The notes: a model not told the origin generated them from the letters alone. Counted from the first letter of the stretch, positions 8,099-16,028 are shown. The stretch is DNA of 64,000 nt from Pseudomonadota bacterium (GCA_018240525.1 JAFEFN010000014.1:420487-484486); one strand, 5' to 3'. Translations and numbers: made by a program.

Positions 8099-9022
8099 AT
8101 GCAGCGCCGCCCGCGTCGTCACGAGGAGCACACCAACCACGAGAGCTGGGCCATCCCCTATGGGGACCTGGTCACCCTGCTGCTCGCCTTCTTCGTGGTG
8201 ATGTACGCGATCTCCTCGGTCAACGCCGGCAAGTACCGCGTGCTGTCCGATTCGCTCTACGCCGCCTTCCGCGGCGCGCCGCGCACCGCCGAGCCGATCG
8301 AGTACGGCCAGAAGGACAGCGGCGCCACGACCGACCTGCAGCAGCACGTGTTCCGCGGCGCGCACGGCCTGGTGCCCACGGTGGCCTCCGCCACGCCGCC
8401 CGGCCCGGCAATCCCCGCCGCGGTGACCGCGCACAGCGCGGCCCTGGCGCAGGCTTCCGCGGCCCTCGCGCAGGTGGCCGACGATGTCGAGCGGGCCATG
8501 AAGGACCTGGTGGACCGCAAGGTCGTCACCATCCGCCGCAACGACCTGTGGATCGAGGTGGAGATCCGCGCCGACGTGCTCTTCCCGAGCGGCATCGCGC
8601 AGCTCTCCCCGAGTGCCGCGGGCGTCATCAGCGAACTGTCCGGGGTGCTGGCGCCGCTGCCCAACGCGGTGCGCGTCGAGGGACACACCGACAACGTCCC
8701 CATCCGCACCGCGGTGTTCTACTCGAACTGGGAACTCTCCGCCGCCCGGGCCGGCAGCGTCGTGCGCATGCTCGCCGCCGGCGGGGTCGCTCCCCAGCGC
8801 CTGGCGGTGGTGGGGCTGGGTGAGGAGCACCCGGCCCAGAGCAACGACACCGCCCAGGGCCGCAACGCCAACCGGCGGGTGGTCGTGGTCATCCTCTCCA
8901 CCGGGCTCACCGACCAGAACTCCCCGCTGCTGGGCGCCCCGCGGCCGAGCATCGGGCCGCAGGACGTGCCGCCGCCCCCGGCGGCGGCCGCCGCCGGCAA
9001 TGGCACGGATCATGCACCGTAG
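8099..9022 (+). CDS. motB: MotB-family stator subunit with OmpA-like peptidoglycan-binding domain
   Basis: This 307-residue partner of MotA has one membrane helix (YGDLVTLLLAFFVVMYAISS, residues 21-40) carrying the proton-binding aspartate at D23, a periplasmic linker, and a C-terminal OmpA-like domain with GHTDNVPI and NANRRVVVVIL that anchors the stator to peptidoglycan. The tail is Pro/Ala-rich. The naming MotD would fit pseudomonad convention. Its last codons contain a sigma-54-like promoter sequence (9001-9016), so the downstream pair may be transcribed separately. Confidence 0.92.
   Translation: MQRRPRRHEEHTNHESWAIPYGDLVTLLLAFFVVMYAISSVNAGKYRVLSDSLYAAFRGAPRTAEPIEYGQKDSGATTDLQQHVFRGAHGLVPTVASATPPGPAIPAAVTAHSAALAQASAALAQVADDVERAMKDLVDRKVVTIRRNDLWIEVEIRADVLFPSGIAQLSPSAAGVISELSGVLAPLPNAVRVEGHTDNVPIRTAVFYSNWELSAARAGSVVRMLAAGGVAPQRLAVVGLGEEHPAQSNDTAQGRNANRRVVVVILSTGLTDQNSPLLGAPRPSIGPQDVPPPPAAAAAGNGTDHAP
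9001..9016 (+). promoter_or_regulatory. Candidate sigma-54 (-24/-12) promoter at the end of motB
   Basis: TGGCACG, GATC, ATGCA: seven of seven bases of the -24 element, the correct four-base spacer, and one mismatch in the TTGCA -12 element, with GG-to-GC spacing as required. It lies over the last codons and stop region of motB, about 95 bases before the DUF2802 gene. Sigma-54 control is normal for middle flagellar genes. No enhancer site was identified. Confidence 0.5.
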
Positions 9023-9109
9023 TCCTCCACGAGCAGCGCGACGGATTCCCGACGCCGTGGGTGTCGCCTCGCCTGCCCGCAGGGTGCGCGCGCGCACGGG
9101 AGTGGAACG

Positions 9110-9523
9110 ATGAGGACGATGATGATGCAGTATTCGCCGGAGGAGTGGTTGCAGCTCGGCCGCGCCGCCTTCCTGGTGTTCTCATTCCTGCTGGCCGCGC
9201 TCGCCTTCCGCGCCTGGCGGCGCGCCGCGCACCGCCAGGGGGAACAGGCCGCCACGCAGCACGCCGAGACGCTGCGGCGCCTGCAGGACCTGGACGGCGC
9301 CCTGGCGGCGGCCACCGCCCTGATCGGCCAGCTGACCGAGTCGCTCGAGCGGCTGACGCGGGCCGATGCCACCGGCACCCGCCCGTCCGGGTACCCGATC
9401 GCGATCCGGCTCGCCCGCGGCGGCGCCACCGCCGCCGAGCTGGTGTCGACCTGCGGCATCTCCTCGAGCGAGGCGGACCTGGTGTGCCGCCTGCACGGGG
9501 CACCGCGCGTCGCCCACGCCTGA
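9110..9523 (+). CDS. DUF2802 membrane-anchored protein
   Basis: This 137-residue protein has one N-terminal membrane helix (residues 17-33, FLVFSFLLAALAFRAWRR), a predicted coiled coil (about 38-75) and a C-terminal domain ending RLARGGATAAELVSTCGIS followed by SSEADLVCRLHG. That C-terminal pattern, with CGIS and EADL, is the DUF2802 signature; family members are usually found next to cheW at the end of flagellar/chemotaxis operons. Function is not established. Here it follows motB after 87 bases and precedes an HDOD gene. The start was chosen at ATG 9110; a second Met three codons later is possible. Confidence 0.75.
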   Translation: MRTMMMQYSPEEWLQLGRAAFLVFSFLLAALAFRAWRRAAHRQGEQAATQHAETLRRLQDLDGALAAATALIGQLTESLERLTRADATGTRPSGYPIAIRLARGGATAAELVSTCGISSSEADLVCRLHGAPRVAHA

Positions 9524-9571
9524 GCCCCCGCGAGCTTGCCCGCATCACCCGAGCACCCCGACAGGACACGT

Positions 9572-10453
9572 ATGAAGACCGCGCCCGCCGCCCCCCCGCC
9601 CGCCACGGACCACACCGCGTTCGCCTTCGTGCAGGACCTGGCCGCCGAGCTGAGCAACGGCAAGGTGGACGTCCCGAGCTTTCCGGACATCGCGCTGCGC
9701 ATCCGCCAGGTGCTGGCCGATGACTACGTGCCGACCGAGCAGGTCGTCCGTGTCATCAACTCCGAGCCCGCCCTGGCCGCCCAGCTGCTGCGCATCTCCA
9801 ACTCGCGCACCCTGAACACCACGGGCAAGGTCAACACCGACCTGCGCACCGCGGTGACGCGCATGGGTTTCAACATGATCCGCAGCGCGGCCATCGGCTT
9901 CGCGATGTCCCAGCTGCGCAAGGTGGAGGGCCTGAAGGGACTCGAACAGCCGCTCGAGCAGCTCTGGCAGCGCAGCGCCGCGGTCGCGGCGATGAGCTAC
10001 GTCGTCGCCCGGCGCCACACGCGCGTCAACCCCGACTCCGCGCTGCTCGCGGGCATGCTGCACGGCGTGGGACGCCTCTACATCCTGACCCGCTGCACCC
10101 GGCACCCGGCGCTGTTCAGCGATGCCGCGAGTCTGCGCGAGATCATGCGCGACTGGAGCGCACCGGTCGCCAAGGCGCTGCTGGAGAACTGGGCGATGCC
10201 CCAGGAGATCATCGCGGCGGTGAGCGAGTACGAGGACCACGAGCGCGAGCACGAAGGCGCGGCGGATCTGACCGACGTGCTGAGCGTGAGCGAGCTGCTC
10301 GCCATCTTCCGGCACTCGCCCGAATCCATCGAGCTGAACCTGCAGGGCGTGCGCGCCTGCGAACGCTTCCCCATCGACGTGGCCGGCTACCAGCAGCTGA
10401 TCGCCGAGTCGGACGGGGAGTTCGAGGCGCTGCGGCAGGCGCTCGGGATGTAG
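9572..10453 (+). CDS. HDOD-domain signalling protein
   Basis: This 293-residue protein is dominated by an HDOD domain (about residues 25-225), a catalytically inactive relative of HD phosphohydrolases found in bacterial signalling. Typical features are VPSFPDIALRIRQVL, the helix AALAAQLLRISNS-type segment PALAAQLLRISNSRTLN, and LAGMLHGVGRLYIL where metal ligands of true HD enzymes are not all kept. The ATG at 9572 is preceded by AGGA; the frame opens at a TTG 12 codons earlier. It lies between the DUF2802 gene and convergent flgN, in the position where Pseudomonas-type loci carry chemotaxis genes. A role in motility control is inference. Confidence 0.8.
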   Translation: MKTAPAAPPPATDHTAFAFVQDLAAELSNGKVDVPSFPDIALRIRQVLADDYVPTEQVVRVINSEPALAAQLLRISNSRTLNTTGKVNTDLRTAVTRMGFNMIRSAAIGFAMSQLRKVEGLKGLEQPLEQLWQRSAAVAAMSYVVARRHTRVNPDSALLAGMLHGVGRLYILTRCTRHPALFSDAASLREIMRDWSAPVAKALLENWAMPQEIIAAVSEYEDHEREHEGAADLTDVLSVSELLAIFRHSPESIELNLQGVRACERFPIDVAGYQQLIAESDGEFEALRQALGM

Positions 10454-10460
10454 CCGCGTG

Positions 10461-10476
10461 CCCGGCGCATGCCGGG
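10461..10476. terminator. Hairpin between convergent HDOD gene and flgN
   Basis: CCCGGC, loop GCAT, GCCGGG: a six-base-pair perfect stem in the 27-base gap between two convergent genes. It is followed on the plus strand by ACCTTTAG, a very weak T tract. A bidirectional terminator is the likely role. Confidence 0.5.
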
Positions 10477-10480
10477 ACCT

Positions 10481-10963
10481 TTAGACCGCGCCCAGGATCC
10501 GTCCGTCGTGGCTGGCCGCCACGTCACCGCGCGGCCCGTAGGTGGCGCTGCGGTCGGTGCGGCCCCGCAGGGCGCGCAGGCGCTGATCCACGCGCTTCAG
10601 GTGCGCGGCGACCAGTGCCGCATTGAGCTCGTTCAGGTCCCGGCACTTGCGCGCCAGGTCGTGGCATTCGCGCAGGACGGATGCCAGCGTGCGCTGCGGA
10701 TCGCACCACTTCAGCAGTTTGGCGAGGCCCGCGGCATCGGCCGTGTGGCCGTGCAGGCGGCACAGGGAGCGGCGCTGCTCCTCGGTGCGGGCGAGCGAGG
10801 CCACGCACTGCTGGCGGCGCTCGGTGGTCCGCTGCAGGGGTCCGAGCTCGGTGGAAGCGATCGCCTGGCGCTCCTGCTCCAGCACGGCGAGCAGCTGCCC
10901 GAGCAGCCCCAGTTCCTCGCGCACCAGCTCCGCGAGGTGCTCGCGACAGAGGGTCTCGTTCAT
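10481..10963 (-). CDS. flgN: FlgN, chaperone for hook-associated proteins
   Basis: This 160-residue helical protein is the export chaperone of FlgK and FlgL. It matches FlgN in size, in the N-terminal helix with ELVREELGLLGQLLAVLEQE, and in position directly behind flgM (nine bases). Two heptad-rich helices run through most of the length and the C-terminal tail (AALRGRT...TYGPRGDV) is the usual substrate-binding region with a conserved YGP-type motif. Expression would be from the flgM promoter at 11377-11403. Confidence 0.88.
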   Translation of the reverse strand: MNETLCREHLAELVREELGLLGQLLAVLEQERQAIASTELGPLQRTTERRQQCVASLARTEEQRRSLCRLHGHTADAAGLAKLLKWCDPQRTLASVLRECHDLARKCRDLNELNAALVAAHLKRVDQRLRALRGRTDRSATYGPRGDVAASHDGRILGAV

Positions 10964-10972
10964 GGCGGGGCG

Positions 10973-11347
10973 CTAGGACTCGTCGGCCTTGCCGTCGGCC
11001 GGGGCGGCCGGCGGCGGCGAGCCGCCGCGCAGCTGGCCGAGCGCGCGCTCGATGTGCGTGAGCTGCGCTGCCACGTGCCCGGGGTGCACCACGTACTGCC
11101 CCTGCTCGATGGCCGTGCGGATCGCGGCCACCCGGGCGGCGTCCACCGCGGGCGCCCCGCGCAGGGCCGGCTCCAGGGAGGCCAGGAAGCTGGCGGTGTC
11201 CGTGATGTGCACGTCCGCGGGTACCGCGCCGGTCTCCGCCGATGAGGAGGGGGTGCCTGAGCCTGCCGGGGCCGCCGGGCGCGCCGGGCCGAGCGAGGGG
11301 TTCGCCGCCGGCGCGCTTCCTCCTAAATCATTGATCTTCTGAGACAT
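10973..11347 (-). CDS. flgM: FlgM, anti-sigma-28 factor
   Basis: This 124-residue protein binds and inhibits FliA until exported through the completed hook. The N-terminus MSQKINDLGG is the typical export-competent disordered start, followed by a Pro/Ala/Ser-rich stretch. The C-terminal sigma-binding helices are seen in AVDAARVAAIRTAIEQGQY followed by VVHPGHVAAQLTHIERAL. It is slightly longer than the usual 95-110 aa because of Pro/Ala-rich extensions at both ends. A purine-rich ribosome site (AAGGAGTGGAAGGA) precedes the ATG. It has its own sigma-28 promoter, giving the known negative feedback loop. Confidence 0.92.
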   Translation of the reverse strand: MSQKINDLGGSAPAANPSLGPARPAAPAGSGTPSSSAETGAVPADVHITDTASFLASLEPALRGAPAVDAARVAAIRTAIEQGQYVVHPGHVAAQLTHIERALGQLRGGSPPPAAPADGKADES

Positions 11348-11376
11348 GCGGTTTTCCTTCCACTCCTTGAATCAGG

Positions 11377-11403
11377 TTAGCGGCAGAAGCGCGCGGACCT
11401 TTA
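11377..11403 (-). promoter_or_regulatory. Sigma-28 promoter of flgM-flgN
   Basis: Reading the minus strand: TAAAGGTC (11403-11396), 11 bases, GCCGCTAA (11384-11377). Against TAAAGTTT-N11-GCCGATAA this is six of eight and seven of eight with exact spacing. The first three bases of the -35 element are the TAA stop codon of flgA. The site is 30 bases upstream of the flgM start. Confidence 0.75.
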
Positions 11404-12141
11404 GGGCGTCGCATACACCAGCCCGCTGGCATCGACGACCCCCTGGACCACCCGCTGGGAAGCCAGATTCTGCACCCGCACGTGGGCGCCCTCGCGGGCA
11501 TCCTCCAGGGAGCGCGCCGGGGCGCGCACCTCGATCCCGGGACCTGCGGCGACCAGGGTCACCGTCTGTCCCTGGCGGATCAGCAGATCCGACTGGAACA
11601 GGTCCGCCGTGAGCGCGGTGCCCGCGGGAACCGCGCGGATGAGCGAGCGATGCGCGAGCGCTGCGACGTCGCCGAGGTAGGCGGCGCCCAGGCCAGGCAC
11701 GGTGCGGGTCTCGAGCGAGACCTCCTGCGCCGACAGGCGCGCGCCGCGGATCTGGCTCTGGCGCAGCACCAGCAGCGGGATGTCCGACTCCACCGACACC
11801 GGCACGTAGATCGACCACGCCCGGTGCGGGGCGGTGCAGCTGACGCGCACCGTGACACGGGCGGCCGGCGCGGCGCTCACCGCGCCGGCGGCGGCCAGCG
11901 GCTCCGGGCAGCCGGGCAGGTGCAGGCGCGCATCCGGTTCCTGCGCGCGGACCCGCACGCGGTAACTCACGCCGGCAAGCTGGGAGCGCACCTGCGCCTC
12001 CGCCGCGGCGCGGATGCCGGGCAGCGACTGCACGGCCGGCGCGTCCTCGGCTGCCTGCGCGGTGCTGCCGGCCAGCGCTGCCGCAGCAAGCCATGCCGCG
12101 GCGGCGGCCCCGGGGCGACGGACTTTTGACGCTTTCAACAT
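11401..12141 (-). CDS. flgA: FlgA, P-ring assembly chaperone
   Basis: This 246-residue periplasmic protein assists polymerisation of FlgI into the P ring. A Sec signal peptide is visible (residues 1-31, ending GSTAQA-A), followed by an N-terminal domain with a conserved two-cysteine pattern (HLPGCPEPL and VRVSCTAPH) and a C-terminal SAF-type domain (EVSLETRTVPGL through GQTVTLVAAGPGIEVR). I chose the ATG at 12141 rather than the upstream TTG because it starts the signal peptide directly and lies 38 bases downstream of a sigma-54 promoter. The gene is divergent from flgB. Its TAA stop forms part of the flgM promoter. Confidence 0.93.
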   Translation of the reverse strand: MLKASKVRRPGAAAAAWLAAAALAGSTAQAAEDAPAVQSLPGIRAAAEAQVRSQLAGVSYRVRVRAQEPDARLHLPGCPEPLAAAGAVSAAPAARVTVRVSCTAPHRAWSIYVPVSVESDIPLLVLRQSQIRGARLSAQEVSLETRTVPGLGAAYLGDVAALAHRSLIRAVPAGTALTADLFQSDLLIRQGQTVTLVAAGPGIEVRAPARSLEDAREGAHVRVQNLASQRVVQGVVDASGLVYATP

Positions 12142-12178
12142 CGGCGGGCCTCTGAAAGAGATGGGCTGCCGGGGAATC

Positions 12179-12194
12179 TGCAAGGAGCGCGCCA
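12179..12194 (-). promoter_or_regulatory. Sigma-54 (-24/-12) promoter of flgA
   Basis: Minus strand: TGGCGCG, CTCC, TTGCA. This differs from the consensus TGGCACG-N4-TTGCA at one position and has exact spacing. It lies 38 bases upstream of the flgA start codon. Confidence 0.8.
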
Positions 12195-12241
12195 GATCCG
12201 CCGCGCCGCCCGCCGCACGGCAATCCCTTGCCGCCCCTGCG

Positions 12242-12257
12242 CGTGATGCGCATCACG
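12242..12257. promoter_or_regulatory. Perfect 16-bp palindrome between divergent flgA and flgB promoters
   Basis: CGTGATGCGCATCACG is a perfect inverted repeat. It is also of the form GTGA-N6-TCAC, the core of CRP/Vfr/Clp-type sites. Its centre is about 80 bases from the expected start site of each flanking sigma-54 promoter, a distance typical of enhancers for sigma-54 activators such as FleQ/FlrC. Which protein binds is unknown. Confidence 0.55.
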
Positions 12258-12308
12258 GATCGGCCCCCGCAATGCCAGCGGGCGCCGCCCGCGCGGCGGT
12301 GCGCACGC

Positions 12309-12324
12309 TGGCACAGCTCTTGCT
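12309..12324 (+). promoter_or_regulatory. Sigma-54 (-24/-12) promoter of the flgB operon
   Basis: TGGCACA, GCTC, TTGCT: near-perfect -24/-12 elements (one difference, consensus -12 TTGCA/T) with exact spacing, 33 bases before the flgB start. It would drive the rod, hook and ring genes flgB onward. Confidence 0.85.
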
Positions 12325-12357
12325 ACTCCCCTGTCAGGTTCCTTCGGAGTTCGACAC

Positions 12358-12765
12358 ATGCCGCTGAATCTCGACGCCTATCTCGGTGTTCACCAGGACG
12401 CGCTCCGGGTGTTCTCGCGCCGCACGGCGGTGCTGGCCAACAACCTGGCCAACGCGGACACGCCGAACTTCAAGGCGCAGGACCTGGACTTCAAGAAGCT
12501 GCTGGGCACGGGCGCGACGGAGGCGGTGCCGGCGGCGGGACTCACCGCCACGCAGGCGCGCCACATCGGCACCGCCGCCGGCGTGCCCGAGCACACCGCG
12601 CCGATGAAGTACCGCGTGCCGCTCGCCCCCTCGCTCGATGGCAACACGGTCGATCCGCAGCTCGAGCAGGCCGCGTTCGCGGACAACACGGTGCGCTACC
12701 AGGCCGCGCTCGCCTTCCTCACCGATAAGTTCAGGGGCCTGATGACGGCCATCACGGGCCAGTAG
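12358..12765 (+). CDS. flgB: FlgB, proximal rod protein
   Basis: This 135-residue rod subunit is exported by the type III apparatus. The N-terminal helix carries the rod/hook family motif VLANNLANADTPNFKAQDLDF, and the C-terminal helix is amphipathic (VRYQAALAFLTDKFRGLMTAITGQ). Length is normal. It is the first gene behind the sigma-54 promoter at 12309 and begins the long rod-hook operon; flgC starts 22 bases after its stop with an AAGGAGA ribosome site. Confidence 0.96.
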   Translation: MPLNLDAYLGVHQDALRVFSRRTAVLANNLANADTPNFKAQDLDFKKLLGTGATEAVPAAGLTATQARHIGTAAGVPEHTAPMKYRVPLAPSLDGNTVDPQLEQAAFADNTVRYQAALAFLTDKFRGLMTAITGQ

Positions 12766-12787
12766 CCGCGGCGCAAGGAGAACGACC

Positions 12788-13213
12788 ATGTCCTCATTCA
12801 AGGTGTTCGACATCGCAGGCTCGGGACTTGCCGCCCAGTCGGTGCGCCTGAACACGGTGGCCAGCAACCTCGCCAACGCCGACAGCGTCAGCGGCAACCC
12901 GGCCAACGCCTACAAGGCGCGCCACCCGGTGTTCCAGGCGGTGCACGCGGCCATGCGCGCCGGCTCGCCCGCCGCGCAGAGCGGCGCCGCGGTGCGCGTC
13001 AGCGGGATCCTGGAGAGCCAGGCGCCGCCGACGGTGCGCCACGATCCGGGCAACCCCCTCGCCGACGAGCAGGGCAACGTCTATGCACCCAACGTCAACG
13101 TCATCGAGGAGATGACGGACATGATTTCCGCCTCGCGCGCCTACCAGAACGATGTCGAGGTCATGAGCACCGCCAAGGACCTCATGCTCGCCACGCTGAA
13201 GCTCGGCCAGTAG
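12788..13213 (+). CDS. flgC: FlgC, proximal rod protein
   Basis: This 141-residue rod subunit has the conserved N-terminal pattern SVRLNTVASNLANADSVSG and the C-terminal VNVIEEMTDMISASRAYQNDVEV, both diagnostic for FlgC. Length matches the family (about 135-150). It is assembled next to FlgB and FlgF in the periplasmic rod. An AAGGAGAA ribosome site precedes the ATG, and a purine-rich site likewise precedes flgD. Confidence 0.96.
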   Translation: MSSFKVFDIAGSGLAAQSVRLNTVASNLANADSVSGNPANAYKARHPVFQAVHAAMRAGSPAAQSGAAVRVSGILESQAPPTVRHDPGNPLADEQGNVYAPNVNVIEEMTDMISASRAYQNDVEVMSTAKDLMLATLKLGQ

Positions 13214-13242
13214 CGCCCACCCCGCAGACGTAAGGAACGACC

Positions 13243-13974
13243 ATGACATTCATCCATCCCCTGGGCCTGGTGACGCACGCCCACGCGGCCAGCGCCGCCA
13301 GCTCCACCGGCAGCAACGGCACCGGCGGCACCGGGGCGGGCGGCGCGGCGAGCCTCGCCGACAGCCTGCCCTCGAACATGCAGATCACGCAGGCGGATTT
13401 CCTGAAGCTGATCAGCACCCAGATGACGCAGCAGAACCCGCTCAACCCGAGCGACCCCAACCAGTTCCTCGCGCAGGTGGAGGGACTGAGCGAGGTCTCG
13501 AGCCTGCAGAGCCTGCAGAGCTCCATGACCCACCTCGCCACCGGCCTGCAGGCCTCGCAGGTCATCAGCGGCACCTCGCTGCTCGGCCACTCGGTCCTGG
13601 CGGCCGGCGACTCGGCAAGCCTCGAGGCCGGCGGCACGGTCTCCGGGGCGGTGAGCGCCCCGACCGGCGCGAGCGGACTCGCCGTCTCCGTCAGCAACGC
13701 CAGCGGCGTGCTGGTGGACAGCTTCGCGGTCGCGCCGCAGGCCTCCGGGTACACCCCCTTCGCCTGGGATGGCACCACGAGCCAGGGCACGGCGGCGCCG
13801 GCGGGCCGCTACACCTTCCAGGTCACCGCGGCGGTCGGCGGGGCGACGCAGTCGCTCAGCCCCCTCCTCTACAGCAAGGTCACGAGCGTGACCCTCGATC
13901 CCTCGACTCAGGCCCTGGCACTGAACACCACCAACGGCAGTGTCCCCCTGAGCTCGGTCATCAACATCCAGTAG
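13243..13974 (+). CDS. flgD: FlgD, hook capping (scaffold) protein
   Basis: This 243-residue protein caps the growing hook and is later discarded. The N-terminal export region contains a Gly/Ser-rich stretch, followed by the conserved MQITQADFLKLISTQMTQQNPLNP-type segment (residues about 46-69) and FLAQVEGLSEVSSLQSLQ. The C-terminal half is a FlgD Ig-like/Tudor domain with FAWDGTTSQGTAAPAGRYTF, where the W-DG pattern is characteristic. Length is normal. Confidence 0.95.
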   Translation: MTFIHPLGLVTHAHAASAASSTGSNGTGGTGAGGAASLADSLPSNMQITQADFLKLISTQMTQQNPLNPSDPNQFLAQVEGLSEVSSLQSLQSSMTHLATGLQASQVISGTSLLGHSVLAAGDSASLEAGGTVSGAVSAPTGASGLAVSVSNASGVLVDSFAVAPQASGYTPFAWDGTTSQGTAAPAGRYTFQVTAAVGGATQSLSPLLYSKVTSVTLDPSTQALALNTTNGSVPLSSVINIQ

Positions 13975-14002
13975 CACCACGGCATCCACGGGAGACACTC
14001 GC

Positions 14003-15217
14003 ATGTCCTTCAACATCGCCCTGACCGGCCTCAACGCCGCCAACGAGGACCTTTCGGTCACCTCCAACAACCTCGCCAACGCGGCCACGGTGGGCTTCAA
14101 GGGCTCGCGCGCCGAGTTCGCCGACCTGTACTCCTCCAGCGCCCAGGGCGTGAGCGCCGTGGGCAACGGCGTCACGGTCCAGGAGGTCGCCCAGCAGTTC
14201 GGCCAGGGCAACATCGAGACCACCGGCAACACGCTCGACCTGGCGGTCAGCGGCAGCGGCTATTTCATCCTGAGCGACAACGGCGCGCTCAACTACACCC
14301 GCAACGGCGAGTTCCAGCTCAACAGCGCCGGCCAGGTCGTCAACTCCCAGGGCCAGGCGCTGCAGGCGTACCCGCCGCTCGCCAACGGCGGCTTCAACAC
14401 CGGGGGCCTGTCGAACATCTCGCTCAACACCAACCAGAGCGCCCCCCAGGCCACCGGCACGGCCGCGATCACGGCCAACCTGCCGGCCAATGCGGCCGCG
14501 CCGCTGAACAGCCCGTTCTCGGCGACCGACCCGGACAGCTACACCAACACCACCTCGCTCACCGTGTACGACTCGCTCGGCGCGGCCCACACCGCCAGCC
14601 TCTACTTCATCAAGGGTGCGGTGGCCAACGACTGGAGCGTGCAGCTCACCGTCGACGGGGCGACCGTCGGCACGCCGCAGGCGCTCAACTACTCCCCCAC
14701 CGGGGCGCTGACGAGCCCCGCCAACGGCCAGGTTCCCTTCCCCGCCTACACGCCGGCGACCGGCGCCTCGCCGCTGAACATGACGTTCAACTTCTCCAAG
14801 ACCACCCAGTACGGCGGCAACTTCGCCGTGACCGCGGTCCAGCAGGACGGCTTCACCACCGGCCAGCTGACCGGGATCAACATCGACCAGACCGGGGTGG
14901 TCCAGGCACAGTTCACCAACGGCCGCTCGGTGGACCTCGGGCAGATCGCCATGGCGAACTTCGCCAACAGCCAGGGGCTGCAGCAGCGCGGCGATGCAAC
15001 CTGGACGGCCACCAACAACTCCGGCGCCGCGGTCAACGGGGTGGCCGGCAACTCCGGCTTCGGGTCGATCCAGTCCGGCTCGCTCGAGCAGTCCAACGTC
15101 GACACGACCACGGCGCTGGTGGAGATGATCACCGCGCAGCGCAACTTCCAGGCGAACGCGCAGATGATCCAGACCCAGGATCAGATCACGCAGACCATCA
15201 TCAACATCCGCGGCTAG
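14003..15217 (+). CDS. flgE: FlgE, flagellar hook protein
   Basis: This 404-residue subunit polymerises into the hook. The N-terminus SFNIALTGLNAANEDLSVT followed by SNNLANAATVGFKGSRAEF is the hook-family signature; the C-terminal helix is LVEMITAQRNFQANAQMIQ. The central region contains the variable surface domains (FlgE D1/D2). Size matches short FlgE proteins of gammaproteobacteria (about 400 aa). It lies between flgD and flgF with short gaps. Confidence 0.96.
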   Translation: MSFNIALTGLNAANEDLSVTSNNLANAATVGFKGSRAEFADLYSSSAQGVSAVGNGVTVQEVAQQFGQGNIETTGNTLDLAVSGSGYFILSDNGALNYTRNGEFQLNSAGQVVNSQGQALQAYPPLANGGFNTGGLSNISLNTNQSAPQATGTAAITANLPANAAAPLNSPFSATDPDSYTNTTSLTVYDSLGAAHTASLYFIKGAVANDWSVQLTVDGATVGTPQALNYSPTGALTSPANGQVPFPAYTPATGASPLNMTFNFSKTTQYGGNFAVTAVQQDGFTTGQLTGINIDQTGVVQAQFTNGRSVDLGQIAMANFANSQGLQQRGDATWTATNNSGAAVNGVAGNSGFGSIQSGSLEQSNVDTTTALVEMITAQRNFQANAQMIQTQDQITQTIINIRG

Positions 15218-15250
15218 CAAGCAACCCGGGAAGCAACAGGCAGGTAATGC

Positions 15251-15991
15251 ATGGACAAGCTGCTGTACGTGGCGATGTCGGGCGCCAAGGAAACGCTCGC
15301 CAGCCAGGCGGTCAACAACGACAACCTGGCCAATGCCAGCACCACCGGCTTCAAGGCATCGCTGGCGGCGTTCCAGACACGCAGCGTCAGCGGCGCCGGC
15401 TTCCCCTCGCGCGCCTACGCCACGGCCGGCACGGTGGGCTGGAATCACACCGACGGCGAGCAGCAGACCACGGGCAACGCGCTGGACATCGCCGTCCAGG
15501 GCGCCGGCTTCTTTGCCGTGCAGGACCTCTCCGGCGCCGAGGCCTACACCCGCGCCGGCGGCCTGCACGTGGACCCGACCGGCCAGCTGATGACCAGCGG
15601 CGGCCGCCCGGTGCTGTCCGACAGCGGACCGATCAGCATCCCGCCGGCCACCTCGGTGAGCATCGCCGCCGACGGCACGGTCTCGGTCGTGCCGCTGGGC
15701 CAGTCACCCAACTCGGTGGCCGCGGTGGGACGCATCAAGCTCGTCAATCCGCCGGTCGATGCGATCGCGCGCGGCGCGGACGGGCTGTACCGCACGGTGG
15801 ATGGCAGCACGCCGGATGCCGATGCCAGCGTGCAACTGGCCTCCGGCGTGCTCGAGTCGAGCAACGTCAACATCACCGGGTGCCTGGTCAACATGATCGA
15901 GCTCGCCCGCCGCTTCGACGTGCAGATCAAGGCCCTGCACACCGCGGACGAGGACGCGCAGGCCTCCGCGAAGCTCCTCCAGGCCAGCTGA
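15251..15991 (+). CDS. flgF: FlgF, proximal rod protein
   Basis: This 246-residue rod subunit belongs to the hook/rod family. The N-terminus [19 protein letters not shown] with [15 protein letters not shown] is the FlgF variant (NDNLAN rather than NNLAN). The central part has the FlgF/FlgG beta domain with [14 protein letters not shown] and the C-terminus [19 protein letters not shown]. Length is normal. Located between flgE and flgG. Confidence 0.95.
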   Translation: MDKLLYVAMSGAKETLASQAVNNDNLANASTTGFKASLAAFQTRSVSGAGFPSRAYATAGTVGWNHTDGEQQTTGNALDIAVQGAGFFAVQDLSGAEAYTRAGGLHVDPTGQLMTSGGRPVLSDSGPISIPPATSVSIAADGTVSVVPLGQSPNSVAAVGRIKLVNPPVDAIARGADGLYRTVDGSTPDADASVQLASGVLESSNVNITGCLVNMIELARRFDVQIKALHTADEDAQASAKLLQAS

Positions 15992-16028
15992 CGCTCCCAC
16001 CCCCAAGACTCAGGAAAGGCACTTCACC

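Noticed and set aside
10476..10483. TAAAGGTC at the flgN stop, identical to the flgM -35 element
   Set aside because: No CCGATA-like -10 element lies 11-12 bases downstream, and it points into the convergent HDOD gene.
12725..12732. ACCGATAA inside flgB as a sigma-28 -10 element
   Set aside because: No TCAAG/TAAAG -35 sequence at the required distance.
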